DNA from: Neotamlana sargassicola
GTDB lineage: Bacteria > Bacteroidota > Bacteroidia > Flavobacteriales > Flavobacteriaceae
Direction: 5' to 3'
Assembly: GCF_020523965.1 (NCBI RefSeq)
Contig: NZ_JAJAPX010000001.1
Coordinates: 248,001 to 312,000 of the forward strand
Length of the DNA stretch: 64,000 nt
The notes under the pieces were generated by a model, which saw nothing but the letters and a program-made list of their open reading frames with translations, ran no database searches and had not been told where the DNA came from. This document shows positions 1-9,452 of this stretch, piece by piece (position 1 is the first letter of the stretch; every line of letters begins with the position of its first letter). The translations under genes and the position numbers were made by a program.

Positions 1-775
1 CTGATAAGAAGAAAGATGTACCAAAACTTCTATCCATTATTAGTAATAATGCCGCAGATAATAAAACAGGGAACGAAATAATACCTATTACAGCCGTAAT
101 AAAGAACGCCCATATAGTTAAAGGTAATCTTGTCATAGACATACCTTTTGTACGTAAATTTAAAACAGTAACTACATAGTTAAGCGATCCTAATAAGGAC
201 GATGCAATAAATATAGCCATTGATACTAACCATAGTGTCATACCTGCACCTGAACCACCTTGGGCCATTGGTAATGCACTTAACGGAGGATAAATTGTCC
301 AACCTGCTGCTGCTGGTCCAGCTTCAACAAATAACGACAGTACCATAATTACACTTGATAAAAAGAATAACCAATAAGACACCATGTTTAAGAAACCTGA
401 TGCCATATCACGCGCACCGATTTGTAATGGTATTAATAAGTTACTAAAAGTACCGCTTAAACCAGCCGTTAATACAAAGAATACCATAATGGTACCATGA
501 ATTGTTACTAAAGCTAAATATATATCTGCATCCATAACACCATCTGGTGCCCATTTTCCTAATAAAGCCTCAAATAAAACATTTGGTTGCTCTGGCCATG
601 CAATTTGCATACGAAACATAATAGACATCATAATACCTATGATACCCATGATTGTACCAGTAATTAAATACTGTTTTGCAATCATTTTATGATCTAAACT
701 AAAAATGTATTTAGTTATAAAGGTTTCTTTATGATGATGTCCGTGTTCTTCGTGAGTATCTGCGTGTGCTGACAT
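1..775 (-). CDS. coxA: cytochrome c oxidase subunit I, C-terminal part missing (window edge)
   Basis: Heme-copper oxidase catalytic subunit in the inner membrane. It reduces oxygen and pumps protons. Only the first 258 codons are in the window; the frame is open at base 1 and the protein continues to the left. The start ATG is at 773-775, followed by a histidine-rich cytosolic leader (residues 1-15). The text SLDHKMIAKQYL, the first helix, and GTIMVFFVLTAG with its loop are typical of subunit I. GTIM contains the region of a heme-a ligand histidine (TIHGTIMVF). It lies 27 bp behind coxB on the same strand and closes the actABCDEF-coxBA operon. The identity is secure from the N-terminal third and the context. 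The copper B ligands lie outside the window and cannot be checked. Confidence 0.95.
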   Translation of the reverse strand, partial: MSAHADTHEEHGHHHKETFITKYIFSLDHKMIAKQYLITGTIMGIIGIMMSIMFRMQIAWPEQPNVLFEALLGKWAPDGVMDADIYLALVTIHGTIMVFFVLTAGLSGTFSNLLIPLQIGARDMASGFLNMVSYWLFFLSSVIMVLSLFVEAGPAAAGWTIYPPLSALPMAQGGSGAGMTLWLVSMAIFIASSLLGSLNYVVTVLNLRTKGMSMTRLPLTIWAFFITAVIGIISFPVLLSAALLLIMDRSFGTSFFLS

Positions 776-802
776 AATCTTATATCTTGTTAAATCTAGT
801 TA

Positions 803-1870
803 TTAGTTAATTAGAGAGTTTTTAAATTCCTTTTGTTCTTTAATCCAAGCGTCATATTCCTCTTGAGTTTCAACAATTATTTTCATTTGCATGTTGTAAT
901 GAGAAGTACCACAAATTTTATTACAAAGTAATAAATAATCAAACTCGTAACGTTCTAAAGCATCTTCACCTTTAGCAATTAAAGCTTCACTTTTTTCAAC
1001 TCTAATATTATTAATATTCTGAACCTTTTCTATTATTTCCGGAGTTTGTCGCATTTCTTCTGTAGTTACAGTTGGTGTAAAACCAAATTGTGTAATCATA
1101 CCAGGAACACAGTTCATTTGAGCTCTAAAGTGAGGCATGTAAGCAGAATGCAATACATCTTGAGAACGCATTTTAAATAATACTGGCTTACCAACAGGTA
1201 AATGTAATTCGGTAGTGATAATATCATCTTGTGCATTAGGATCAGCTTCATCTAAACCTAATATATTTGCCTTATCGATATCAATTAAACGTACATTTGC
1301 CTTACCCAAAGTATTATCTGCACCAGCATATCTAGCTTTCCAGTTAAATTGTTGTGCATATAACTCTACAACTATTGGATCATCACTTTCATCAACACCC
1401 ATAATGTTAATCCAAGTATTTAATCCATAAATAATTAAACCAGCTAACACAATCACAGGAATAATAGTCCAAATTGCTTCTAACTTATTGTTATCAGCAA
1501 AAAACAGCGCTGTTCTTCCTTTTTCACCTTTATATTTAAAAGCAAAATAGTGTAATAAAAATTGTGTTATAATTTGAACTAAAAATATAATAACTAAAGA
1601 AATAGCCATTAAATTATCGATAGTAGGACCGTGTGCCGATGCTGAATTAGATAATAATGGTAAATCGCCCCATTTAACAACACAAACTATCGTGATGATA
1701 TAAATAAAAGCTAAAAAGCCCATCATTAAATACCCGTTAAGTGTATTGTCCTTATCGGTAGCTATTTGAGAATTTTCGTTTTTTGCTTGAGCTAAATCGA
1801 AAATCTTTACCATTTGCCAAATGGCAATTAATATAAATACTAAAATTATAATTGTTAATAAAGCAGTCAT
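803..1870 (-). CDS. coxB: cytochrome c oxidase subunit II
   Basis: Electron-entry subunit of the oxidase; it carries the binuclear CuA centre. The CuA ligands are visible near the C-terminus as a Cys-x3-Cys-x3-His-x2-Met pattern (CNKICGTSHYNM), with the upstream His in VLHSAYMPHF. The two hairpin helices expected of the family are at residues about 85-110 and 130-155. Two further hydrophobic segments (residues 3-22 and 45-65) precede them, giving an N-terminal extension often seen in Bacteroidota. There is no C-terminal cytochrome c domain, so electrons should come from the separate monoheme ActE or the ActA hemes. At 355 residues it is longer than the usual 250-280. It is cotranscribed with actF (29 bp upstream) and coxA. 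Confidence 0.96.
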   Translation of the reverse strand: MTALLTIIILVFILIAIWQMVKIFDLAQAKNENSQIATDKDNTLNGYLMMGFLAFIYIITIVCVVKWGDLPLLSNSASAHGPTIDNLMAISLVIIFLVQIITQFLLHYFAFKYKGEKGRTALFFADNNKLEAIWTIIPVIVLAGLIIYGLNTWINIMGVDESDDPIVVELYAQQFNWKARYAGADNTLGKANVRLIDIDKANILGLDEADPNAQDDIITTELHLPVGKPVLFKMRSQDVLHSAYMPHFRAQMNCVPGMITQFGFTPTVTTEEMRQTPEIIEKVQNINNIRVEKSEALIAKGEDALERYEFDYLLLCNKICGTSHYNMQMKIIVETQEEYDAWIKEQKEFKNSLIN

Positions 1871-1899
1871 TGTTCCGTTCGTCTTTATTTATATCTTAA

Positions 1900-3276
1900 T
1901 TAATAATGAAACTCTTCACTTTCTTTTATAAGTGGATACCCTTTAGCAAGCAAAGGCGCTTTTGTTAATGCTGTAAATACTACATATATAAATAATCCAG
2001 CGAAAAGCAAAATAGCTCCAATTTCAGGAATTCCAATAGACCATCTGTCTCCCACTGTTGCAGGCATAATCATGTTGAAAATGTCGATGTAGTGCCCAAA
2101 CAATATAACAATACCTGTCATAACGACAAACCAAGGCATACGCTTATAATCTGCATTCATTAACATTAATATTGGGAAAACAAAGTTTAAAACCACCATG
2201 CCTAAGAATGGTAATTGGTAATCGTTAAAACGCGAAATAAAGTATGTTACTTCTTCTGGTATGTTTGAGTACCAAATAAGCATAAACTGTGAAAACCATA
2301 AATAAGTCCAGAAAATACTAATAGCAAACATAAACTTAGCTACATCATGTAAATGGTTCGCATTTACAAATTCTAAATATCCTCTAGATTTTAAATATAA
2401 GGTTACTAAAGCAATAGCAGTAATACCACTAACAAACATACTAGCGAATACATACCAACCGAATAAAGTAGAGAACCAGTGCGGATCAACACTCATAATC
2501 CAGTCCCAAGACATCATAGATTCTGTATAAATAAAGAATACTAAAAATCCAGCTGCAATTCGGAAAGATTTTTTAAAGTTGCTTTTATCTTCGGCCGTAT
2601 CTTGAGCAATTGAAAACTTACGCGCAAAATGACGGTATAAACTCCAACCTGCTATAAAAATTATTCCTCTAATAATGAAACCCCAAATATTTAACCATCC
2701 AGATTTCCCTTGTATTAGTTTATCGTGAGCTACAACTTCCGGATCCATCCAGATAAATATATTATTATGACCAATAAAGTGTGATGCCGCAGCAATAACT
2801 AAAACTATTATAGCACCAGGTAATAAATATGCAGTAATAGCTTCCATAACCCTAAACAATACTGGTGACCAACCTGCTTGAGATGCGATTTGAATAGCGT
2901 AAAATGCTAAACAACCTAAAGCGATCATCATAAAGAAAAAAGCCGCAACATATAAAGCAGACCAAGGACGATTTGCTATTTGATGCTGAACATGCTCAAT
3001 ATGTTTAGTATGCTCATCTACATGCCCATGTTCAGCTTCAGCGTGATGCTCACCGTGTGCATCATCGTGAGTCGCGTCATTGGCATGTGCATCGTGTGCT
3101 GGTGCATGATGTGTATCAGCTTCACCGTGACCACCGTGATGTGATTCTTCTGCAAGTAAGGTTTCAACTTCTTCAAAAGATTTATGAGACGTGGAAAAAC
3201 CAATTCCAACACCTATCGCACCTAAAATAATTAGAACGATAGAAAATATCTTTAATTTACTTGAAAATGTGTACAT
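1900..3276 (-). CDS. actF: alternative complex III subunit ActF, quinol:cytochrome c oxidoreductase membrane subunit
   Basis: Integral membrane subunit of alternative complex III, related to ActC/NrfD. It has an N-terminal helix (residues 10-28), then a strongly histidine-rich hydrophilic stretch at about residues 46-105, then about nine hydrophobic segments. The text MMSWDWIMSVDPHWFSTLFGWY is cut short here but its core, SWDWIMSVDPHW, is typical of the family. Gene order after ActE and before coxB matches the standard act operon. The His-rich stretch is longer than expected for a simple loop and could bind metal; that is inference. The start ATG at 3274-3276 sits directly before the first helix, 13 bp after actE. 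Confidence 0.93.
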   Translation of the reverse strand: MYTFSSKLKIFSIVLIILGAIGVGIGFSTSHKSFEEVETLLAEESHHGGHGEADTHHAPAHDAHANDATHDDAHGEHHAEAEHGHVDEHTKHIEHVQHQIANRPWSALYVAAFFFMMIALGCLAFYAIQIASQAGWSPVLFRVMEAITAYLLPGAIIVLVIAAASHFIGHNNIFIWMDPEVVAHDKLIQGKSGWLNIWGFIIRGIIFIAGWSLYRHFARKFSIAQDTAEDKSNFKKSFRIAAGFLVFFIYTESMMSWDWIMSVDPHWFSTLFGWYVFASMFVSGITAIALVTLYLKSRGYLEFVNANHLHDVAKFMFAISIFWTYLWFSQFMLIWYSNIPEEVTYFISRFNDYQLPFLGMVVLNFVFPILMLMNADYKRMPWFVVMTGIVILFGHYIDIFNMIMPATVGDRWSIGIPEIGAILLFAGLFIYVVFTALTKAPLLAKGYPLIKESEEFHY

Positions 3277-3289
3277 ATCTAAACTTATC

Positions 3290-3841
3290 TTACTTTTCTA
3301 AATCTGATTTAAGTTTTAAAACGTAGCTAACAACTTGCCAACGCTCTTCTTCATTTAATTGGTTTGCATAAGAACCCATAGCATTTTTACCATAGTAAAT
3401 TGTATGATAAATACTACCTGCGTTAATGGCTCTACCAGCATCATCATAACTAGGAATACCAAGGATTTTTTCTCTTTTAACAAGATTTCCTTGACCATCT
3501 CCTTTGGTACCATGGCAAATACCACAATAAATATTATATAATGCCTTACCTCTTTCTAAATCTACTTGAGTTGAATCTAAAGGACTATTTAAAGTAGCCT
3601 TTGCTAAATTGTAACCATCGGTTGTATTTTCTATATCGAAAGGAACAAAACCTCTCGCTATAGAACCTTCGGCAGGTAATTGCGCTTCAACTCCATTTTT
3701 AAAGGCAGCTTCACCATAAGTTTCGTAACCTGCAGATTCATACATATTAGGCATAAACTGGTAGTTAGGCGCAGAATCTTTTTTACATGATACAGCTACA
3801 AAAGCAACTGCCAATACTATTATTTTAATTAAGCTTTTCAT
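3290..3841 (-). CDS. actE: alternative complex III subunit ActE, monoheme cytochrome c lipoprotein
   Basis: Periplasmic membrane-anchored cytochrome c of alternative complex III. One heme-binding motif is seen, CGICH, at about residue 106 of this start, with a likely distal Met ligand in NAMGSYANQL. The N-terminus MKSLIKIIVLAVAFVAVSC is a lipoprotein signal with the lipobox ending at the cysteine. I chose the ATG at 3839-3841 (183 residues). An ATG 8 codons upstream (3865) would overlap actD by 17 bp and put a polar tail in front of the signal peptide. It sits between actD and actF on the same strand. Confidence 0.93.
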   Translation of the reverse strand: MKSLIKIIVLAVAFVAVSCKKDSAPNYQFMPNMYESAGYETYGEAAFKNGVEAQLPAEGSIARGFVPFDIENTTDGYNLAKATLNSPLDSTQVDLERGKALYNIYCGICHGTKGDGQGNLVKREKILGIPSYDDAGRAINAGSIYHTIYYGKNAMGSYANQLNEEERWQVVSYVLKLKSDLEK

Positions 3842-3848
3842 ATTTATA

Positions 3849-4379
3849 TTAATGGGCTTTATCAACTAATTTAATTTCTACCGCTCCAGTTTCTTTTAAT
3901 AAAGTTTCTAAAGCATCTTCGTTACCATGAACACCAATTTCCATTAAAAAATGATCGTCAGTAGTTCTTGGGTCAGGGTTTTCGGCTTTTTTAAATGGCC
4001 ACATTCTACTGCGTAAGTAAAAAGTAATTACCATTAAATGCGCTGCAAAAAACACGGTAAGCTCGAACATAATTGGTACGAAAGCCGGCATGTTTTCTAT
4101 ATAGCTAAAACTTGGTTTACCACCAATATTTTGTGGCCAATCTTCAATCATGATAAAATTCATCATCGTAATTGCCACGGTTAAACCCACCAAACCGTAT
4201 AAAAACGCACAAATTGCAATTCTTGTACCTTCTAATCCCATAGCCTTGTCTAGCCCATGAACTGGAAATGGTGTATATATTTCTTCTATGTGATGTTTCT
4301 CTGCGCGTACCTTTTTAACTGCAGACATTAATACATCGTCATCGTTATAAATAGCGTGAATAACTTTTGAAGCTTCCAT
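3849..4379 (-). CDS. actD: alternative complex III subunit ActD (DUF3341)
   Basis: Small integral membrane subunit of alternative complex III, DUF3341 family. It has an N-terminal cytosolic domain (residues 1-50, with the conserved stretch IYTPFPVHGLDKAMG) and two transmembrane helices at about 55-80 and 100-120. The C-terminal tail ends with a ferredoxin-fold-like segment (TDDHFLMEIG). Length of 176 residues is normal for the family. It is packed 9 bp behind actC and 7 bp ahead of the chosen actE start. No catalytic residues are known for the family; its role is structural. Confidence 0.93.
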   Translation of the reverse strand: MEASKVIHAIYNDDDVLMSAVKKVRAEKHHIEEIYTPFPVHGLDKAMGLEGTRIAICAFLYGLVGLTVAITMMNFIMIEDWPQNIGGKPSFSYIENMPAFVPIMFELTVFFAAHLMVITFYLRSRMWPFKKAENPDPRTTDDHFLMEIGVHGNEDALETLLKETGAVEIKLVDKAH

Positions 4380-4388
4380 TGACTATGT

Positions 4389-6128
4389 TTAGTTTATTAA
4401 GTTTTTAGCTTGACCAGACCAATCATCACGTTCCGCTCTTCCTGGGAAAGAACCTGTAATACTGTCTAACAAGTCGTATTCATTCTTGGTCATTTTACTA
4501 ACTTGAAGGAAGGTATAAATACCAATGCTATTTAAAACTTCTTCCATTTTAGGTCCAACACCACTTATTTTCTTTAAATCGTCGGCAGTTTGTGTTGCAG
4601 CATCAAAAGAACCAATAGTTCCTAAAAGACTTGATACACGTTCTGCTTTTTCTTCTTCTGATACCTCGGCTACTTCGGTTTTAACTTCAACAGTTCCATC
4701 AAGGTTTGATGTTCTAGCGTCAGCACCTGTACCGACTAAGCTTTTACCAGCTTCTCTAAGGTTCTTATATTTTTGTCCTGAAGATTTTAAAATCGTCTTT
4801 ACTTCTGCCTGTGCTATAACCGGAAACGTTCTTGAGTACAATAAGAATAATACAAAGAAGAAACCTATTGTTCCAATAAAAATACCAATATCAACAAAAG
4901 TTGGTGAGAACATTGTCCATGAAGATGGTAAATAATCACGGTGTAATGATGTTACGATAATTACGAAACGTTCAAACCACATTCCTATGTTAACCACAAT
5001 TGAAATGATAAACGAGAACATAATACTTGTTCTTAACTTTTTGAACCACATAAACTGCGGAGAGAACACGTTACAAGACATCATCATCCAGTAAGCCCAA
5101 GCGTAAGGACCAGTTGCTCTGTTTAAGAATGCATATTGTTCGTATTCTACACCTGAATACCAAGCAATAAATAACTCAGTAATATAAGCCACACCAACAA
5201 TAGAACCCGTAATCATAATTACTAAGTTCATTAACTCAATGTGCTGTACAGTAATATAATCTTCTAGGTTACACACTTTTCTCATAATGATAAGAAGCGT
5301 GTTTACCATAGCAAATCCAGAGAATACCGCACCAGCAACGAAATAAGGTGGGAATATTGTAGTATGCCATCCTGGTATAACCGATGTAGCAAAGTCAAAC
5401 GATACAATGGTATGTACAGAAAGTACAAGCGGAGTTGCTAAACCAGCTAGTACCAAAGATACTTCTTCAAAACGTTGCCAATCTTTAGCACGTCCAGACC
5501 ACCCAAAACTTAATAAAGCATAAATTTTCTTTTGGAAAGGTTTAATTGCTCTATCACGTAACATAGCAAAATCAGGTAATAAACCAGTCCACCAGAAAAC
5601 TAATGATACCGATAAATATGTTGAAATCGCAAATACATCCCAAAGTAATGGCGAGTTAAAGTTAACCCATAACGAACCAAATTGATTTGGTATAGGCAAT
5701 ACCCAATACCCTAACCATGGTCGACCCATGTGAATAATAGGAAACAAACCTGCCTGCACAACCGAGAAAATCGTCATTGCTTCTGCAGAACGGTTAATTG
5801 CCATTCTCCATTTTTGACGGAATAATAAAAGTACTGCAGAAATAAGTGTTCCTGCGTGACCAATACCTACCCACCAAACGAAGTTTGTAATATCCCAGGC
5901 CCAACCTACGGTTTTATTTAAACCCCAAGTTCCAATACCTGTTGATATGGTATATAAAATACATCCAATACCCCAAAGGAAGGCTACAAGTGAAATTCCA
6001 AAAACAATCCACCATTGTTTATTTGCTCTTCCCTCAACAGGCTTAGCAACATCCACAGTTACATCGTGGTATGATTTTTCGCCTGTTACTAGAGGTCTTC
6101 TAATAGGTGCTTCGTAATGAGACGCCAT
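4389..6128 (-). CDS. actC: alternative complex III subunit ActC (NrfD/PsrC family) with C-terminal helix-hairpin-helix tail
   Basis: Quinol-binding integral membrane subunit of alternative complex III. About ten hydrophobic segments span residues 40-440, including the family text WWVGIGHAGTLISA. The C-terminal tail is unusual. After residue 440 there is a hydrophilic linker, then at about residues 512-578 the text DLKKISGVGPKMEEVLNSIG, which is a helix-hairpin-helix signature otherwise found in DNA- and RNA-binding or assembly proteins. Total length of 579 residues is about 100 more than a plain ActC. The tail should face the cytosol. The start ATG at 6126-6128 is followed by the soluble segment ending PLVTGEKSYHDV. 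It is cotranscribed with actB (29 bp upstream) and actD. Confidence 0.94.
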   Translation of the reverse strand: MASHYEAPIRRPLVTGEKSYHDVTVDVAKPVEGRANKQWWIVFGISLVAFLWGIGCILYTISTGIGTWGLNKTVGWAWDITNFVWWVGIGHAGTLISAVLLLFRQKWRMAINRSAEAMTIFSVVQAGLFPIIHMGRPWLGYWVLPIPNQFGSLWVNFNSPLLWDVFAISTYLSVSLVFWWTGLLPDFAMLRDRAIKPFQKKIYALLSFGWSGRAKDWQRFEEVSLVLAGLATPLVLSVHTIVSFDFATSVIPGWHTTIFPPYFVAGAVFSGFAMVNTLLIIMRKVCNLEDYITVQHIELMNLVIMITGSIVGVAYITELFIAWYSGVEYEQYAFLNRATGPYAWAYWMMMSCNVFSPQFMWFKKLRTSIMFSFIISIVVNIGMWFERFVIIVTSLHRDYLPSSWTMFSPTFVDIGIFIGTIGFFFVLFLLYSRTFPVIAQAEVKTILKSSGQKYKNLREAGKSLVGTGADARTSNLDGTVEVKTEVAEVSEEEKAERVSSLLGTIGSFDAATQTADDLKKISGVGPKMEEVLNSIGIYTFLQVSKMTKNEYDLLDSITGSFPGRAERDDWSGQAKNLIN

Positions 6129-6157
6129 AATTATATAATTGATTCTTTAATTTAGAT

Positions 6158-9100
6158 TTATGCTTCCTTTGTATTTCTCACTTTAGTTTGATACTGAACA
6201 TTTGGTTTAGTACCCACATGCTCTAATAAGTGATACATACGGTTATCTTCTTTAAGTTTTGCAACTTTACTTTCCTTGTCGTTAATATCTCCAAATATCA
6301 TAGCTCCACTACTACAAGCTGCAGAACATGCCGTTTGGAATTCACCGTCTTTTATTACACGACCATCACGTTTGGCGTCAAGAATAGTTTTTTGTGTCAT
6401 TTGAATACACATAGAACATTTTTCCATAACACCACGAGAACGAACAACAACATCTGGGTTTAATACCATACGTCCTAAATCATCGTTCATATGATAATCG
6501 AACTCATCATTACCGTTGTACAAGAACCAGTTAAAACGACGTACTTTATAAGGACAGTTGTTTGCACAATAACGTGTACCAACACAACGGTTATAAGCCA
6601 TGTGGTTTTGCCCTTGACGACCATGCGATGTTGCCGCTACAGGACAAACCGTTTCACAAGGCGCATGGTTACAATGCTGACACATTACAGGTTGAAAAGA
6701 TACCTGAGGATTATCGGCTGGATGTTCCATCTCACCAAATCCACCTAATGATCCATTATCTCCAAATAAACCAGAGAAACCATCTTTCTTTTCATTATCA
6801 CCTTCAAATGTATCATCTGAAGAATAATATCTATCTATACGCAACCAATGCATATCACGGCTACGACGTACTTCTTCTTTACCAACAACAGGAACGTTGT
6901 TTTCTGCATGACAAGCGATAACACAAGCACCACATCCAGTACATGCATTTAAATCGATTGACAAATTAAAATGATGCCCAATAGAACGATCGAACTCATC
7001 CCATAAATCAACTTCTGGAGATGTTACAGGCGTTTCCTCATGATTTAAAGATACAACTGGTATTGGATTCCAATGCGATTTATCTTTTGTATTAAATATT
7101 TCAAGAGTGGTTTCCTTTAAAATATCACCACGCCCCATTAGAGTATTGTGTAACTGGACACAAGCAAACTCGTGCATTCCTGATGCCGCTTTTACGGTAA
7201 CATCCTGTACAGTTTCAAAATTAGCGTAAAGCTCGTAAGCATTAACACCAGTTTTCATTTCGTCTTTAAGCCCTAATTTACGACCATAACCAAATGAAAT
7301 ACCAACAGAACCTTTAGCTTGACCAGGTTGTATTAAAACCGGCACATTTTTTACGGTAGTTCCGTTAACAGTAACATCGGCATAACTACCATCTAAAGCA
7401 CCAGTAGCTACATGTACATTTTCTAACCCTAATTTTTCAGCGTCACTTTTAGAAACTGTTAAGTAGTTATCCCAAGATACACGAGAAATCGGGTCCGGAA
7501 ACTCTTGCAACCATGGGTTATTAGCTTGCTGTCCATCACCCATGCCAGTTTTAGAATATAAAACTAATTCTAACCCATTAGATTTGGCAGAAGATGCTAA
7601 AGCTTTAGCAGCGGCTACACCACTTACTATATTAACTCCGTTTATAGTAGCACTTCCCGTAGAAACTGTAGAAGTTTTTGTTGTTGAAAGGTATTCGTCT
7701 TTATCTTCATCTTTAATCCCTAAACCAACAGCTGCACCGTGTATAACACCTCCAACCCAAGTTCTATCTTTTTTATCTTTTAAAGTAGATTCGGTTGTAG
7801 TAACTGTTTTAGATGATTCACCGTTAGCAGCATAAACAGAAGTTATAAACACACCATCATGCAAAGCCTGATTAAATGATGAGCCTCCAAGTATACTAGT
7901 ATTCCAAGTAGACTTGATAAAATCGTGATAAGATCCTTCCGTTTCTGTCCACTTTAATAAAGTGTCCTGAAATTGTCTAGTATCAAATAATGGTCGAATA
8001 GTTGGCTGCATTAAGGCATAATGTCCTTTTTTAAGCTCAACATCACCCCAAGATTCTAAATAATGAGGTGCAGCACCAATAAAGTTAACTAAAGAAGATG
8101 TTTCGTCTTCTTTTAACGAAAACGCCACAGAAAGTTCTGTTTTATTTAAACCTTCAGCAAAATCTGAAGCATTTGGAAGGGTATAAATAGGATTTACACC
8201 ACTCATAATAATTGCAGCAACTTTACCAGCCTTCATATCGGCTACTAATTCTGCTACCTCAGCATTACTACCTTGTCTTGTTTTAATTGGGGTACTTGGT
8301 TTAAATGCTTTACTACCTAACACTTGATTTATTTCTAAAACCAAAGTTTGAGCATTCACATCTTGTAAACCAGTTACAACCACAGCTTTACCAGCTGCAG
8401 CCTTAAGTTCGGCAGCTGCATTTTTAACAGCAGCATCAATATGCTCTGGTAAATCTCCAGAAACTGAACCACCAACTATTAAGCTGTATAATTTTGCTAA
8501 AGCTAATTTTTGTTCGGTAGGTGTTGCAGGAATACGCTTATCGGCATTAGCACCAGATAATGACATATTAGCTTCGATTTGAATGTGACGTGACATTTTA
8601 CCATGATCTGGCACTCTGTTTTTAGCATAGCCAGAATCAAATCCACCACCTTGCCAATCACCTAAAAAATCTGCACCAACAGAAACTATAGTCATGGCTT
8701 TAGAGAAATCGTAATCGGCTAAACCGCGTTCTCCATATTTCGCTTGGTAAGCATCTAACGCAGCTGACTCCGAAATGGCGTCGTAAACTACATGAGATAC
8801 ATTCCCGTATTTTTCTTTAAATTTTGAAATTAAAGCGTCTGTAGAAGGACTAGCATAAGTTTGTGTTAATAAAACAATCTTTTTATTAGCCTTAGCTATA
8901 TCTTTTAATTTCTTAGTTATTTCGGCATCAAATGTTCCCCAAGAAATAGCTTTATCACCTTGTTTAGGTGTTTGAACACGTAAACTATCGTACAAACCTA
9001 AAACCGAAGCGTTAACTCTTGCATTAGCATTTCCATTACTACCAGCAAGGGCATTATTTTCAATTTTAATTGGACGACCTTCACGCGTTTTCACTAAAAC

Positions 9101-9424
9101 ACTCGCAAAATCAAACCCATCTGCAATAGTCGTTGCATAATAGTTAGCTACACCAGGAATAATTTCCGTTGGTTGCACAACATAAGGAATAGATTTTTTT
9201 ACTGGTCCCTCACACGCTGCCAATGAAGCTGCGGCTGTACTAAAACCAATATACTTTAAGAAATCGCGTCGTGTCGTAGAAGTCGCCTCTAATGTTTCTT
9301 TATCACCTAAAAATTCATCGGTAGGAATTTCCTCTACAAACTCGTTTTGTTTTAGCGTCTCAACAATAGAGCTATTCTCGTTTAGCTCTTCAACACTTTT
9401 CCAGTATTTCTTGTTTGATGACAT
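6158..9424 (-). CDS. actB: alternative complex III subunit ActB, molybdopterin-oxidoreductase-like plus iron-sulfur domain
   Basis: Large periplasmic subunit. A twin-arginine signal (TRRDFLK at residues 51-57) is followed by a hydrophobic stretch and a lipobox-like cysteine at residue 71. Residues about 80-780 resemble a molybdopterin oxidoreductase; in known ActB proteins this part carries no molybdenum cofactor. The C-terminal ferredoxin-like domain has four cysteine clusters: CTGCGACVIAC (about 828), CQHCNHAPCETVCP (about 918), CVGTRYCANNCP, and CSMCIQM with CSAACSSG (about 1001-1035). These should bind several iron-sulfur clusters that pass electrons from quinol to the heme subunits. The 1088-residue length fits a fused ActB1/ActB2. 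It lies 28 bp behind actA. Confidence 0.95.
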   Translation of the reverse strand: MSSNKKYWKSVEELNENSSIVETLKQNEFVEEIPTDEFLGDKETLEATSTTRRDFLKYIGFSTAAASLAACEGPVKKSIPYVVQPTEIIPGVANYYATTIADGFDFASVLVKTREGRPIKIENNALAGSNGNANARVNASVLGLYDSLRVQTPKQGDKAISWGTFDAEITKKLKDIAKANKKIVLLTQTYASPSTDALISKFKEKYGNVSHVVYDAISESAALDAYQAKYGERGLADYDFSKAMTIVSVGADFLGDWQGGGFDSGYAKNRVPDHGKMSRHIQIEANMSLSGANADKRIPATPTEQKLALAKLYSLIVGGSVSGDLPEHIDAAVKNAAAELKAAAGKAVVVTGLQDVNAQTLVLEINQVLGSKAFKPSTPIKTRQGSNAEVAELVADMKAGKVAAIIMSGVNPIYTLPNASDFAEGLNKTELSVAFSLKEDETSSLVNFIGAAPHYLESWGDVELKKGHYALMQPTIRPLFDTRQFQDTLLKWTETEGSYHDFIKSTWNTSILGGSSFNQALHDGVFITSVYAANGESSKTVTTTESTLKDKKDRTWVGGVIHGAAVGLGIKDEDKDEYLSTTKTSTVSTGSATINGVNIVSGVAAAKALASSAKSNGLELVLYSKTGMGDGQQANNPWLQEFPDPISRVSWDNYLTVSKSDAEKLGLENVHVATGALDGSYADVTVNGTTVKNVPVLIQPGQAKGSVGISFGYGRKLGLKDEMKTGVNAYELYANFETVQDVTVKAASGMHEFACVQLHNTLMGRGDILKETTLEIFNTKDKSHWNPIPVVSLNHEETPVTSPEVDLWDEFDRSIGHHFNLSIDLNACTGCGACVIACHAENNVPVVGKEEVRRSRDMHWLRIDRYYSSDDTFEGDNEKKDGFSGLFGDNGSLGGFGEMEHPADNPQVSFQPVMCQHCNHAPCETVCPVAATSHGRQGQNHMAYNRCVGTRYCANNCPYKVRRFNWFLYNGNDEFDYHMNDDLGRMVLNPDVVVRSRGVMEKCSMCIQMTQKTILDAKRDGRVIKDGEFQTACSAACSSGAMIFGDINDKESKVAKLKEDNRMYHLLEHVGTKPNVQYQTKVRNTKEA

Positions 9425-9452
9425 ATTATATAGTTGAATTACTTCTTGTTAA

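Noticed and set aside
3018-3212. Separate 64-residue minus-strand frame inside actF
   Set aside because: Created by the His-rich coding stretch in another frame; fully covered by actF.
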